A stretch of 64,000 bases of DNA, taken from the NCBI GenBank assembly GCA_018240525.1, contig JAFEFN010000005.1, positions 62,001 to 126,000 of the forward strand. The letters run 5' to 3'. The stretch's first letter is position 1; each line of letters begins with the position of its first letter. The notes below the pieces were generated by a model. It saw nothing but the letters and a program-made list of their open reading frames with translations. It was not told the DNA's origin and made no database searches. The stretch comes from Pseudomonadota bacterium. GTDB taxonomy: Bacteria > Pseudomonadota > Gammaproteobacteria > Steroidobacterales > Steroidobacteraceae. The position numbers and the translations under genes were made by a program. Positions 16,597-27,465 of the stretch are shown here, piece by piece.

Positions 16597-16950
16597 ATGA
16601 CACAAGGATCCGTAGTCGATGAAGGGCAGGGGCGCACCTCGCACCGCGGGTTTGCCTCGATGAACGCGGAACGCCAGCGGCGCATCGCGAGCATGGGGGG
16701 CAAGGCCGTGCCGAACGAGAAGCGCAGCTTCTCGCAGAACCGACGACTGGCGGCCGAGGCCGGCCGCAAGGGCGGCCAGAGCGTCCCGGGTGCGAAGCGC
16801 AGCTTCTCCCAGGATCGCAACCTCGCCGCGGTCGCCGGTCGCAAGGGCGGCCAGAGCGTCCCGGACGAGAAGCGCAGCTTCTCGCAGCATCCGGAGCTGG
16901 CGGCCGAGGCCGGCCGCAAGGGCGGGCAGGCGAGTCACGGCGGCCGCTGA
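16597..16950 (+). CDS. KGG-repeat stress-induced protein (YciG-like)
   Basis: The 117-residue hydrophilic protein starts at an ATG behind a clear CAGGAGC site. An N-terminal GFASMNAERQRRIASMGG segment is followed by three near-identical 25-residue repeats (34-108), each containing KRSFSQ and AGRKGGQ. This is the KGG repeat of general stress proteins such as YciG and GsiB, which are strongly induced on entry to stationary phase or by osmotic stress. The molecular role is not established. It has its own upstream gap and downstream terminator, so it is monocistronic. Confidence 0.82.
   Translation: MTQGSVVDEGQGRTSHRGFASMNAERQRRIASMGGKAVPNEKRSFSQNRRLAAEAGRKGGQSVPGAKRSFSQDRNLAAVAGRKGGQSVPDEKRSFSQHPELAAEAGRKGGQASHGGR
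16696..16920 (+). repeat. Three tandem 75-bp coding repeats
   Basis: Three consecutive 75-base units encode the KGG repeats. They share long identical runs at nucleotide level (for example AAGCGCAGCTTCTC in each), indicating recent duplication or gene conversion. Copy number could change by slippage or recombination without breaking the frame. Confidence 0.75.
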
Positions 16951-16979
16951 GGCCGCCCGCGCTCCACGGGCCTGGGGTG

Positions 16980-17015
16980 CCGCGGTCGGCAGGACCGCGG
17001 CCCGGGCCCGGTTTT
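16980..17015 (+). terminator. Intrinsic terminator after the KGG-repeat gene
   Basis: A GC-only stem of eight base pairs (16980-16987 with 16993-17000) and a five-base loop is followed by a second GC run and TTTT. It lies 30 bases after the stop and just before the end of the convergent EamA gene. Confidence 0.6.
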
Positions 17016-17018
17016 ATC

Positions 17019-17444
17019 TCAGCCTTTGAGGGTGACCATCCAGGCACCCGCGGCGATCAGGGCGATCCCGACCCAGTTCACCGCCGCCAGCTTCTCGCCG
17101 AGAAAGCCCACCCCGAACAGCGCGGCGAGCACCACGCTGAGCTTGTCGAGCGGCGCGACGCGCGCCACGTCCCCGACCTGCAGGGCGCGGAAGTAGCACC
17201 ACCAGGAAGCCCCGGTTGCGAGTCCCGACAGCGCCAGGAACAGGTAGCTGCGCGCGGAGGTCGTCGGCAGTGCCTGGAACTGCCGGGTGAGCCCCACGAG
17301 CGCGAGCAGCGCGGCGAGGATCACCAGCGTGCGGATGAGCATCGCGACATCCGCGCTCACGTTCTCCACGCCGATCTTGGCCAGCACCGAGGTGATGGCC
17401 GCGAATGCAGCCGCTGCCAGGGCCCAGATCTGCCAGGACGCCAT
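17019..17444 (-). CDS. Small EamA/DMT-type transporter
   Basis: The 141-residue membrane protein has five hydrophobic segments, among them IWALAAAAFAAITSVLAKIG, LVILAALLALVGL and VNWVGIALIAAGAWMV. It is one EamA repeat, half the size of the usual ten-helix drug/metabolite transporters, and would work as a dimer. A PLDKLSVVLAALFG stretch matches the EamA helix 4 region. It is divergent from the thiamine operon; co-regulation is possible but unsupported. Substrate unknown. Confidence 0.8.
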   Translation of the reverse strand: MASWQIWALAAAAFAAITSVLAKIGVENVSADVAMLIRTLVILAALLALVGLTRQFQALPTTSARSYLFLALSGLATGASWWCYFRALQVGDVARVAPLDKLSVVLAALFGVGFLGEKLAAVNWVGIALIAAGAWMVTLKG

Positions 17445-17492
17445 CCGCGCAGTGTCACACAGCCCCGGCGCCGCTCCCAGCACGCACGGGCA

Positions 17493-17521
17493 TTGACCGC
17501 CGCGCCGGCGCGTACTACTTT
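17493..17521 (+). promoter_or_regulatory. Sigma70-like promoter of the thiamine operon
   Basis: TTGACC (17493-17498) and TACTTT (17516-17521) are separated by 17 bases. Transcription would begin about seven bases later, exactly where the TPP riboswitch begins. Confidence 0.5.
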
Positions 17522-17527
17522 CCCGCT

Positions 17528-19550
<2,023 letters not shown>

Positions 19551-19555
19551 GGCCG

Positions 19556-20569
19556 ATGGGCTGCATCGTCATCGGCGCCGGCATCGCGGGCCTCACCTGC
19601 GCGCTCGAGCTGGCGGCGCGCGGGGCCGCGGTCGAGGTGTACGAGCGCAGCCCCCGACTGGGGGCGCAGGCCTGCTCCTGGTTCGCCGGCGGCATGCTGG
19701 CCCCGTGGTGCGAGCGGGAGAATTCCGAGCCGCTGATCGCGCAGCTGGGCGCGGAGAGCATCCCCTGGTGGCAGGCGCACTTCGCCGGCACGGTGCTGCG
19801 CGGCACGCTCGTGGTCGCGCACCCGCGCGACACCGCGGAGCTCGCCCAGTTCGCTCGGCGCACCGAGCAGTTCGCGACCCTCTCCGGCGAGGCGATCGGC
19901 GCGCTGGAACCGGAGCTGGCCGGCCGCTTCGAGCGGGCGCTGTACTTTGCGGGCGAGGCTCACCTCGACCCGCGCGCCGCCCTGGCCGCACTCGCCGAGC
20001 GACTCGCGGCGCTCGAGGTCCCCATCCGCCTCGGCCGCACGCCGGGCGCGGCGCAGCTGGCCCGTGCCCACGCCGTGCTCGACTGCACCGGCATGGCCGC
20101 GGCGCCCGTCCTGCCGGAGCTGCGCGGCGTGAAGGGGGAGATGCTGCTGCTGCACCTCCCGGAGCTGGCGCTGCAGCGCCCGGTGCGCGTGTTGCACCCG
20201 CGGCTGCCGGTCTACGTGGTGCCGCGCGGCGGCCACACCTTCATGGTGGGCGCGACGCTGCTGGAGAGCGATGACAGCGAGCGCATCAGCGCCCGCTCCA
20301 TGCTCGAGCTGCTCTCGGCCGCCTATGCGCTCCATCCGGCCTTCGGCGAGGCGCACATCCTCGAGATCGGCACGGCCGTGCGCGCGGCCTTCCCAGACAA
20401 CCTGCCGCGGCTCACCGTGCGCGGCAACACGCTCTTCGTCAACGGGCTGTACCGGCATGGTTTCCTGCTCGGCCCGGCGCTGGCGCGCCGCGCGGCCGCG
20501 GTGGTGCTCGACGGTGCCCATTTCCCGGAGGTGATGGATGAGGATCCTCGTCAACGGCGCCTGGCGTGA
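19556..20569 (+). CDS. thiO: FAD-dependent glycine oxidase ThiO
   Basis: The 337-residue flavoprotein starts with the dinucleotide-binding motif VIGAGIAGL and has the ASF-like SWFAGGMLAPW stretch of glycine oxidase/D-amino acid oxidases. ThiO oxidises glycine to iminoglycine (dehydroglycine) for thiazole formation, using O2. Its presence and the absence of ThiH point to an aerobic pathway. The reading frame overlaps thiS by 32 bases. Confidence 0.9.
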   Translation: MGCIVIGAGIAGLTCALELAARGAAVEVYERSPRLGAQACSWFAGGMLAPWCERENSEPLIAQLGAESIPWWQAHFAGTVLRGTLVVAHPRDTAELAQFARRTEQFATLSGEAIGALEPELAGRFERALYFAGEAHLDPRAALAALAERLAALEVPIRLGRTPGAAQLARAHAVLDCTGMAAAPVLPELRGVKGEMLLLHLPELALQRPVRVLHPRLPVYVVPRGGHTFMVGATLLESDDSERISARSMLELLSAAYALHPAFGEAHILEIGTAVRAAFPDNLPRLTVRGNTLFVNGLYRHGFLLGPALARRAAAVVLDGAHFPEVMDEDPRQRRLA

Positions 20570-20735
20570 ACTCACCGCGACGCAGCTGGCGGCCGCGCTC
20601 GAGGAGCTCGGCTACGCGGACCGCACGGTCTCGACCGCGGTGAACGGCGAGTTCGTGGCCTGCGGCGTGCGCGCCGCCACCGCGCTCGCGGCCGGGGACC
20701 GCATCGAGGTCCTGGCGCCGATGCAGGGGGGCTGA
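20538..20735 (+). CDS. thiS: Sulfur carrier protein ThiS
   Basis: The 65-residue ubiquitin-like carrier ends in the required Gly-Gly (APMQGG) that is adenylated and converted to a thiocarboxylate. The VNGEFVA and [13 protein letters not shown] segments are typical. The start lies inside the end of thiO, and the stop overlaps the thiG ATG as TGATG. Confidence 0.93.
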   Translation: MRILVNGAWRELTATQLAAALEELGYADRTVSTAVNGEFVACGVRAATALAAGDRIEVLAPMQGG

Positions 20736-21508
20736 TGCTCGAGTTGTACGGCACCGCGCTGCGCTCGCGCCTGCTGCTCGGCACCGCGCGCTACGCATCC
20801 CCGGCGGTGCTCAGTGCCGCGGTACGCGCCGCGGGCGCCGAGATCGTCACCGTGTCGCTGCGGCGCGAGGGCGGCGGCGAGCGCTCCGGCCAGGGGTTCT
20901 GGGCGCTCATCCGCGAGCTCGGCGTGCGCGTGCTGCCCAACACCGCCGGCTGCCACTCGGTGAAGGAGGCGGTGACCACCGCGCACATGGCGCGCGAGGT
21001 GTTCGGGACGCCGTGGATCAAGCTCGAGGTGATCGGCGAGGACGATACGCTGCAGCCGGACGTCTACGGGCTCGCCGAGGCCGCGGCGATCCTGTGCGCG
21101 GAGGGTTTCGAGGTGTTTCCCTATACGACCGAGGACCTGGTCGTGGCCGAGCGGCTGCTGCGCGCCGGCTGCCGCGTGCTGATGCCCTGGGGCTCGCCCA
21201 TCGGCTCGGGCCGGGGCCTGAACAACCTCTTCGGGCTGAAGGCGATGCGGGCGCACTTTGCCGGCGTCCCCCTCATCGTCGATGCCGGCATCGGCGTCCC
21301 GTCGCACGCCGCGCAGGCGCTGGAACTGGGTTTCGATGCGGTGCTCATCAACACCGCGGTCGCCCTGGCGCGCGACCCGGTGCAGATGGCCGGCGCCTTC
21401 GCACGGGCGGTCGAGGCCGGACGTGCCGCGTGCGAGGCAGGTCCCATCGAGCCGCGCGACCTGGCCCAGCCGTCGACGCCGGTGATCGGCACGGCGTTTC
21501 GCGGATGA
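20735..21508 (+). CDS. thiG: Thiazole synthase ThiG
   Basis: The 257-residue TIM-barrel enzyme combines deoxyxylulose 5-phosphate, ThiS-thiocarboxylate and dehydroglycine into the thiazole phosphate. The Schiff-base lysine is Lys96 in [11 protein letters not shown]. The phosphate-binding loops are [12 protein letters not shown] and [10 protein letters not shown]. It is directly coupled to thiS and overlaps thiE as ATGA. Confidence 0.95.
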   Translation: MLELYGTALRSRLLLGTARYASPAVLSAAVRAAGAEIVTVSLRREGGGERSGQGFWALIRELGVRVLPNTAGCHSVKEAVTTAHMAREVFGTPWIKLEVIGEDDTLQPDVYGLAEAAAILCAEGFEVFPYTTEDLVVAERLLRAGCRVLMPWGSPIGSGRGLNNLFGLKAMRAHFAGVPLIVDAGIGVPSHAAQALELGFDAVLINTAVALARDPVQMAGAFARAVEAGRAACEAGPIEPRDLAQPSTPVIGTAFRG

Positions 21509-22101
21509 GCCTGCCGCGCGTGTATCCGGTCGTGGACAGCGCCGCGTGGGTGCGGCGGCTGGCACCGGCCGGCATCCGCCTGGTGCAGCTGCGCATCAAG
21601 GACCGCCCCGAAGAGCTCACCGCGGAAATCGCCGCCGCCCGCGACCTGTGCCGGGCCGCCGGCATCCAGCTGGTCGTGAACGACCACTGGCAGCAGGCCC
21701 TCGCGCTCGGCTGCGACTTCGTGCACCTGGGCCAGGAAGACCTCGACGGCACGGACCTCGCGGCCCTGCGGCGCGCCGGGGTCCGCCTGGGCCTGAGCAC
21801 CCACAGCGAGGCGGAGCTCGAGCGCGCCCTTGCGGTGCAGCCGGACTACGTCGCGCTCGGACCGGTGTACCCCACGACCCTCAAGGTCATGCCGTGGAAG
21901 CCGCAGGGACTCGGCCGGGTGCGGCAGTGGAAGCAACGCATCGGCGCGCTGCCCCTGGTGGCGATCGGCGGCATCACGCTCGAGCGCCTACCGGAGGTGT
22001 TCGCCGCCGGGGCCGACGTGGCCGCGGTGGTGAGCGACATCATCAGGGCGGCGGACCCGGAAGTGCGCACGCGGCACTGGCTGCATGCGGCCGCCGCCTG
22101 A
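21505..22101 (+). CDS. thiE: Thiamine phosphate synthase ThiE
   Basis: The 198-residue TIM barrel joins HMP-PP and thiazole phosphate. Characteristic motifs are VQLRIKD near residue 30, [18 protein letters not shown], and [18 protein letters not shown] that closes over the diphosphate. An IGGIT loop binds the thiazole phosphate. The size is slightly below the roughly 210-residue norm because the N terminus is short. Confidence 0.94.
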   Translation: MSLPRVYPVVDSAAWVRRLAPAGIRLVQLRIKDRPEELTAEIAAARDLCRAAGIQLVVNDHWQQALALGCDFVHLGQEDLDGTDLAALRRAGVRLGLSTHSEAELERALAVQPDYVALGPVYPTTLKVMPWKPQGLGRVRQWKQRIGALPLVAIGGITLERLPEVFAAGADVAAVVSDIIRAADPEVRTRHWLHAAAA

Positions 22102-22105
22102 GGCC

Positions 22106-23080
22106 ATGACCGACCGCTACGCACGCCAGTCGGTCCTGCCGCAGGTCGGTGCGGAGGGCCAGGCACGCCTCGCCGCCGCGCACGTGCTGGTCGTCGGGGC
22201 AGGGGGCCTCGGTTGCGCGGTACTGCCGTACCTTGCGGCCGCCGGTGTCGGCCACCTCGCGGTCGTGGACCCCGACTGCGTCGAGGAGAGCAACCTGCAC
22301 CGGCAGCCGCTCTACCGCATGGCGGACATCGGCAGGCCCAAGGTCCTCGCGGCGCGCGCAGCCCTGGAGCAACTGAACCCGCAGGTGCGCATCGACGCGC
22401 ACCCCGGCCGCATCACCCCGGCCAATGCCCCGGCGCTCGTGGCCGGTGCGGGCATCGTGCTGGATGCGGCCGACAGCCTGGCGGTCACCTACATCCTCAG
22501 CGATGCCTGCCAGGCCGCGGGCGTGCCGCTGGTCAGCGCTTCGGTCCTGGGTCTGTCGGGCTACGTGGGCGCCTTCTGCGCCACCGCGCCCAGCTACCGC
22601 GCGGTGTTCCCGGAGATGCCGCGCACGGCCGGCTCCTGCGCCCAGTCCGGCGTGCTCGGCACGGCGGTCGGCGTCATCGGGACGCTGCAGGCGCACATGA
22701 CGCTCGCGTTGCTGCTGCAGCTGCGGCCCTCGGTGCTCGGCCGGCTGGTGTCGGTGGACTTCCAGGCGCTGCACTTCGGGGGCTTCTCCTTCGCGGGCGC
22801 ACCGGAGCCGGCGGGCGCAGCCCTGTCGTTCATCGCCCCGGCGCAGGTGCGCCCGTCGGACACCGTGATCGACCTGCGATCGCGCGCGGAGGCCCCGGTG
22901 TCCCCCTTTGCCGATGCGCTGCGGATGGAGGTGGACACGCTCGAAGGGGCCGACCCGGAGCTGCCGCGGGGCCCGCGCATCGTCCTGTGCTGCCGCTCCG
23001 GCGTGCGCGCCTGGCGCGCCGCGCGGGCGCTGCAGGGCTACGGCCACCACGATCTGGCGCTGGTCGCCCTCGGGGAGTGA
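22106..23080 (+). CDS. thiF: ThiF/MoeB-type adenylyltransferase fused to a rhodanese domain
   Basis: The 324-residue protein has an E1-like domain (1-240) with nucleotide-binding GAGGLG and the SCAQSGVLGTAVG crossover region. A C-terminal rhodanese domain (about 245-324) has active loop CCRSGVRA. It would adenylate ThiS and could also deliver persulfide sulfur. No CxxC zinc pairs are seen in the E1 part, unlike Escherichia coli ThiF/MoeB. The operon position supports ThiS as the substrate, although it may also serve MoaD. Confidence 0.88.
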   Translation: MTDRYARQSVLPQVGAEGQARLAAAHVLVVGAGGLGCAVLPYLAAAGVGHLAVVDPDCVEESNLHRQPLYRMADIGRPKVLAARAALEQLNPQVRIDAHPGRITPANAPALVAGAGIVLDAADSLAVTYILSDACQAAGVPLVSASVLGLSGYVGAFCATAPSYRAVFPEMPRTAGSCAQSGVLGTAVGVIGTLQAHMTLALLLQLRPSVLGRLVSVDFQALHFGGFSFAGAPEPAGAALSFIAPAQVRPSDTVIDLRSRAEAPVSPFADALRMEVDTLEGADPELPRGPRIVLCCRSGVRAWRAARALQGYGHHDLALVALGE

Positions 23081-23808
23081 GCACCGTCCTCGTCATCGCC
23101 GGGTCCGACTCCAGCGGTGGCGCGGGGATCGCACGCGACCTGCAGACCCTGCACGAACACCGCGTGCACGGGGTCTACGCACTGACGGCCGTCACCGCGC
23201 AGACCGACGCGCGCGTCCTGGCGAGCTACCTGGTCCCGGCCTCGACGGTGCGCGCGCAGATCGACGCGGCCTTCGAGTCCGGCCCCGTGCAGGCGGTGAA
23301 GATCGGCATGCTCGGCAGCGAGGAGATCGTGCTGACGGTGGCCGAGGCGCTGCAGCGCTACCCGGCCGCGCCGGTGGTGCTGGATCCGGTGCTGGCCTCG
23401 ACCTCGGGCGCCGCGTTGCTGGACCAGCCGGGGCTGCGTGCGCTGCGCGAGGTGCTGTTGCCGCTGGTGCATCTGCTCACGCCCAACATTCCGGAGGCCG
23501 CGCTGCTGTTGGGGACCGAACCGGCCGACGATGCGGCGATCCTGCAGGCGCAGGCGCAGGCGCTGCGCGCCCGGGGCCCGCGGGCGGTGCTCCTCAAGGG
23601 CGGGCACGGTGCCGGCGCAGACTCCGTCGACTTCCTCGCGCTCGCCGATGGCGTGCGGGCGCTGCGGTCCGCGCGCCTGGCCGGGAGCCGTCGGGGCACC
23701 GGCTGCGCGCTGGCCTCGAGCATCGCCGCATCCGTGGCCCGCGGGCTCACGCTGGAGGCTGCGTGCCGGCAGGCCAAGGATTACGTGACGGCGCTGCTGC
23801 GCACCTGA
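23077..23808 (+). CDS. thiD: HMP/HMP-phosphate kinase ThiD
   Basis: The 243-residue ribokinase-fold enzyme phosphorylates HMP phosphate to HMP-PP for ThiE. GTG 23077 overlaps the thiF stop. Motifs include IAGSDSSGGAGIARDLQT at the N terminus, DPVLASTSG, TPNIPEA, and the GTGC anion hole (RRGTGCALAS). This is the last gene of the operon. A 6-bp hairpin GAGACG-CGC-CGTCTC overlaps its stop without a U-run. Confidence 0.94.
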   Translation: MSTVLVIAGSDSSGGAGIARDLQTLHEHRVHGVYALTAVTAQTDARVLASYLVPASTVRAQIDAAFESGPVQAVKIGMLGSEEIVLTVAEALQRYPAAPVVLDPVLASTSGAALLDQPGLRALREVLLPLVHLLTPNIPEAALLLGTEPADDAAILQAQAQALRARGPRAVLLKGGHGAGADSVDFLALADGVRALRSARLAGSRRGTGCALASSIAASVARGLTLEAACRQAKDYVTALLRT

Positions 23809-23930
23809 GACGCGCCGTCTCTCACCCGCGACAGGCGTGCGCGGCTTTCCGGCCGCGGCGTCAACGGATTTCCCGCTCACCCGCTATGGGGAGCACTTGC
23901 CCACGGGCACGGAACCTAAGGAAATCCAAC

Positions 23931-25889
23931 ATGCGCGGTAATATGTTGCAGAGCACCGTCCGCGGCGCTCTTCTGGCCGGGATGACGATCGGGCTGGTCG
24001 CCTGCGGTGGCGGCGGCTCCGGCAGCACCGGCATGGCGGGCACCAGCGCCGTCTCGATGCCCCTGAGCATCAGCGACGCCTCCTCCGATGACTGGGCCAC
24101 GGTCGGGGTGCGGGTGCTGAGCATCGCACTCGTGCCGCAGGATGGCGGCTCCGCCGTCACCGTCTGGACCGCGCCCACGCCCGCGCCGTTCGTCAATCTC
24201 GAGCAACTCGACCAGCTGAGCGAGTTGCTCGGCAACGTCAGCGTCCCGGCCGGCAGCTACTCGGGCGCGCTACTCACGCTCGCCGCCAATCCGGGCGACG
24301 TCCTCCTCACCGTCAGCAACAACCCCGAGAGCGGCTTCCCGGTCGCCGCCGGCACCAGTATTCCGGCCGCGCAGATCCAGATCCAGGGCGCGCAGGGCAG
24401 CAGCGGCAACCGCACGGTACCGGTTCACGTGGACTTCGACGCCCCGCTGGTCGCGAGCGCGACGCAAAGCAACGCGCTCGACCTGGAGTTCGACCTCGCG
24501 CACCCGGCCTTCATCATCGGCCACACCCCCCCGGCCGCCGCCGGCAGCACGCTGTGGGCGGTGAACTTCAACGGGCCGGTGCGCCACCGCGCGGTGCGCG
24601 AGATCGCCGGACTGCTGCTGCGGCACACCTACGGCACCGTCAGCAGTGTCGCGAGCGACAACCTGTCGTTCGCGATGTCGAAGGACTTTCCGGTCCTGCC
24701 GGTGACCGATCCGGAGACCGCCCAGGTCAGTGACCAGGCCCTGCAGATCATGGTCGACTCCGCCAATGGCACGATCTTCTACGACCTCGACGCCGGCACG
24801 CGCGCGGTCGTCAGGGATTTTTCCGCCCAGGCCGCCGCCCTCGACGGCCGTTACGTGCGCGTCGCCGCCCGCTACCAGCAGGACGGCTCGCTGGTCGCCG
24901 TGCGGGTCTGGGCGAGCGCGCAGTTCGCCAAGGTGTGGCTGAGCCCGGAGGGTCACGTGCTGCACGTGGATCCGAGCACCAATGTGGTCACCGTTGCGGA
25001 CGAATCGGGCCACCCGGTGCCGGTGAGCGTCAACGAGAACACGCAGTTCTATTTCCGCACGCCGCAGGATGCGCAGGCCGATGCCACGCCGATCGCCACC
25101 GGCACGGGCTTCCTGGCCGCGGACAACCTGGCGCGCGGCTTCAAGGTGCACGTGAGCGCGGTGGATCCGCTGGCGACGCCCATGGTCGCGCAGAGCATCG
25201 ACATCGAAACCGCGGCCTACTCCGGCGCGATCTCCGCGGCCAACGACAGCGGCTTCACCTATACGCACCATTTCGCCCGCGCCAGCGATGACTACGCGGT
25301 GACCTTAAGCTACATCGCCCCGGCCACCCCGAACGGCACCGATGCCAGCGGCAATGCGGTCACCGGCTTCAAGTGGTGGAACTTCACCTTCCCGACGCTC
25401 GCCGAGACCGGTGCCAACGCGGTGGCCGATTTCGTCGGCGCCACCGGCGGTGCCGTCAGCTTCGGTGGCACGGTCGGCGCGCTGCAGGCCTGGGGCGTGA
25501 GCCGCGCGACCTGGGCCGATCCTGCCAACCCCGGCGGCTGGTCGGCCCGGAACGCGATCCTGCTGCCGACGCCGGTGCCGCTGGGCGCGGTCTCCAGCCC
25601 CCTCGCCAACGGCGCGTTCGGCATCGTCGTGGCAGGCGGCGCGCAGCCGGTGAGCGTCGCGCTGAGCACCGCCAGCGGCGCGGCGACCCTGGCCTATCAG
25701 ATCGACCGCAGCGGCGGCGTGGTCACGATCAGTCCCGAGGATGTCAGCACCGCCGGCGGGCTGGCGGCGGTCACGGCCGGCCTCGCCGTCGGTGCGCCGG
25801 TCAAGGTGTTCGGCGTGCCCCAGGCGGACGGAACGCTCAAGGCCTACGTGATCGTCTACTACACGGGCACGCTGCCGCTGCTGCAGTAA
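23931..25889 (+). CDS. Large secreted lipoprotein with a DUF4382-like N-terminal domain
   Basis: ATG 23931 follows a TAAGGAA site and gives 652 residues. The signal peptide ends in LVAC, followed by a Gly/Ser linker (GGGGSGSTG), so Cys25 is the predicted lipidation site. The first domain (about 40-220) resembles DUF4382 carbohydrate-binding-like beta modules (SISDASSDDWATVGVRV). The rest is predicted beta-rich with no known catalytic motif. It begins 122 bases after thiD but is probably separate from it. Exposure at the cell surface is inference. Confidence 0.8.
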   Translation: MRGNMLQSTVRGALLAGMTIGLVACGGGGSGSTGMAGTSAVSMPLSISDASSDDWATVGVRVLSIALVPQDGGSAVTVWTAPTPAPFVNLEQLDQLSELLGNVSVPAGSYSGALLTLAANPGDVLLTVSNNPESGFPVAAGTSIPAAQIQIQGAQGSSGNRTVPVHVDFDAPLVASATQSNALDLEFDLAHPAFIIGHTPPAAAGSTLWAVNFNGPVRHRAVREIAGLLLRHTYGTVSSVASDNLSFAMSKDFPVLPVTDPETAQVSDQALQIMVDSANGTIFYDLDAGTRAVVRDFSAQAAALDGRYVRVAARYQQDGSLVAVRVWASAQFAKVWLSPEGHVLHVDPSTNVVTVADESGHPVPVSVNENTQFYFRTPQDAQADATPIATGTGFLAADNLARGFKVHVSAVDPLATPMVAQSIDIETAAYSGAISAANDSGFTYTHHFARASDDYAVTLSYIAPATPNGTDASGNAVTGFKWWNFTFPTLAETGANAVADFVGATGGAVSFGGTVGALQAWGVSRATWADPANPGGWSARNAILLPTPVPLGAVSSPLANGAFGIVVAGGAQPVSVALSTASGAATLAYQIDRSGGVVTISPEDVSTAGGLAAVTAGLAVGAPVKVFGVPQADGTLKAYVIVYYTGTLPLLQ

Positions 25890-25911
25890 AGCCAACATCG
25901 CAATACCGGCA

Positions 25912-25939
25912 GGGCGCCGCGAGCCTTCGCGGCGCCCTT
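25912..25939 (+). terminator. Strong stem-loop after the large lipoprotein gene
   Basis: Perfect 11-base arms (25912-25922 and 25927-25937) with a 4-base loop are followed by only two T residues. The position, 23 bases after the stop, supports a terminator or 3'-end stabiliser. Confidence 0.55.
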
Positions 25940-25995
25940 GGCGCGGGCGCACGGGATGCAGCGCTGCGGTAGCCGTTCACCGCTATGATGTGCGG

Positions 25996-27465
25996 ATGCC
26001 AGCCGACAACAGCGCCCAGAACGAACTGAAGGCCATCGCGCACCGCGCGATGCTCGACAAGGGTCTCGACCCGGATTTCTCGCCCCAGGTCGCCGACCAG
26101 GTGCGGCGCGTTACCGGCCCGGCCGCAATCGCCGGCGCGGACATCCGCGACCTGCGCCAGCTGCTGTGGTGTTCGATCGACAACGATGATTCGCGCGACC
26201 TCGACCAACTCTCGGTGGCGCAGCCGCTGCCCGGCGGCGCCGTCAGGGTGCTCGTGGCGATCGCGGACGTGGATGCCATCGTGGCACCGGGCACGCCGGT
26301 GGATGAGCATGCCCGCAACAACACCACCTCGGTCTACACCCCGCCGCAGATCTTCCCGATGCTGCCGGAGCGGCTGTCGACCGACCTCACCAGCCTCGCC
26401 GACGGGCAGGCGCGCCTGAGCATCGTGATCGACATGACGGTCGATGCGGACGGCGCCCTCTCGGCGCCCTCGATCTACCGGGCAAGCGTGGTCAATCGCG
26501 CCAAGCTGGCCTACAACAGCGTCGCGGCCTGGCTCGACGGCAAGGCGGCGCCGCCCGCGCCGGTCACGGCGGTTGCCGGCATGGACGAGCAGCTGCGGCT
26601 GCAGGACCGCGTGGCGCAGGCGCTGAAGCGCGTGCGCGAAGGGCAGGGTGCGCTGGGCCTGACGACCCTGGAGGGCCAGGCAGTCTACGAGGGTGGCAAG
26701 CTTGCCGACCTCAAGCCCGACGAGGACAACCGCGCCAAGGAGCTCATCGAGTACTTCATGATTGCCGCCAACGGCATCGTGGCGCAGTTCCTCGAAGCGC
26801 ACCAGCGCTCCTCGCTGCGCCGCGTGCTGCGCACGCCGGAGCGCTGGAACCGCATCGTCGAGCTGGCACGGGCGCTGGGTGCGGCGCTGCCTGCGCAGCC
26901 GGATGCGAAGGCCCTCAGCGAGTTTCTGGTGCGCCAGCGCGCCAAGGCGCCGGCCCGCTTTCCCGACCTGTCGCTGTCGGTCGTCAAGCTGCTGGGCGCG
27001 GGCGAGTACGCCCTCAAACGCCCCGGGCAGGCGGCCGAGGGCCACTTCGGCCTGGCCGTCGATGACTACACGCACGCCACCGCCCCGAACCGGCGCTTCC
27101 CGGACCTGATCACCCAGCGCCTGGTGAAGGCGGTGCTCACGAACCGGCCCGCGCCCTACGAGGATGATGAACTGCGGCGCCTCGCCGCGCACTGCAGCGA
27201 CCAGGAGAAGAACGCGAACAAGGTGGAGCGCCGGGTGCGCAAGTCCGCCGCCGCGATGCTGCTGGAGTCGCGCATCGGGCAGCGCTTCGATGCCATCGTC
27301 ACGGGTGCCTCGGACAAGGGCACCTGGGTGCGCATCATGCAGCCCTTGGCCGAGGGACGGCTGATGCGCGGCTTCAAGGGACTGGACGTGGGCGATGCGG
27401 TGCGCGTGCAACTGGTCCACACGGACGTGCAGCGCGGCTTCATCGACTTCAATCGGGTCGATTAG
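25996..27465 (+). CDS. RNase II/R-like (RNB domain) exoribonuclease
   Basis: The 489-residue protein consists mainly of an RNB catalytic domain with a short C-terminal S1-like part, and lacks the N-terminal cold-shock domains of RNase II/R. The metal-binding cluster is IDNDDSRDLDQ: Asp62, Asp68 and Asp70 match the first three catalytic aspartates of Escherichia coli RNase II, while the fourth is Gln71. TAPNRRFPDLITQR is the RNB arginine-bearing block. It resembles the short RNase II-type enzymes known from Deinococcus. A GTG at 25990 is an alternative start. The role is 3'-5' RNA decay, with activity to be confirmed. Confidence 0.87.
   Translation: MPADNSAQNELKAIAHRAMLDKGLDPDFSPQVADQVRRVTGPAAIAGADIRDLRQLLWCSIDNDDSRDLDQLSVAQPLPGGAVRVLVAIADVDAIVAPGTPVDEHARNNTTSVYTPPQIFPMLPERLSTDLTSLADGQARLSIVIDMTVDADGALSAPSIYRASVVNRAKLAYNSVAAWLDGKAAPPAPVTAVAGMDEQLRLQDRVAQALKRVREGQGALGLTTLEGQAVYEGGKLADLKPDEDNRAKELIEYFMIAANGIVAQFLEAHQRSSLRRVLRTPERWNRIVELARALGAALPAQPDAKALSEFLVRQRAKAPARFPDLSLSVVKLLGAGEYALKRPGQAAEGHFGLAVDDYTHATAPNRRFPDLITQRLVKAVLTNRPAPYEDDELRRLAAHCSDQEKNANKVERRVRKSAAAMLLESRIGQRFDAIVTGASDKGTWVRIMQPLAEGRLMRGFKGLDVGDAVRVQLVHTDVQRGFIDFNRVD

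Noticed and set aside
16696..16920. CRISPR-like regular repeat array
   Set aside because: The 75-base units are contiguous, have no unique spacers and encode the KGG repeats in frame.
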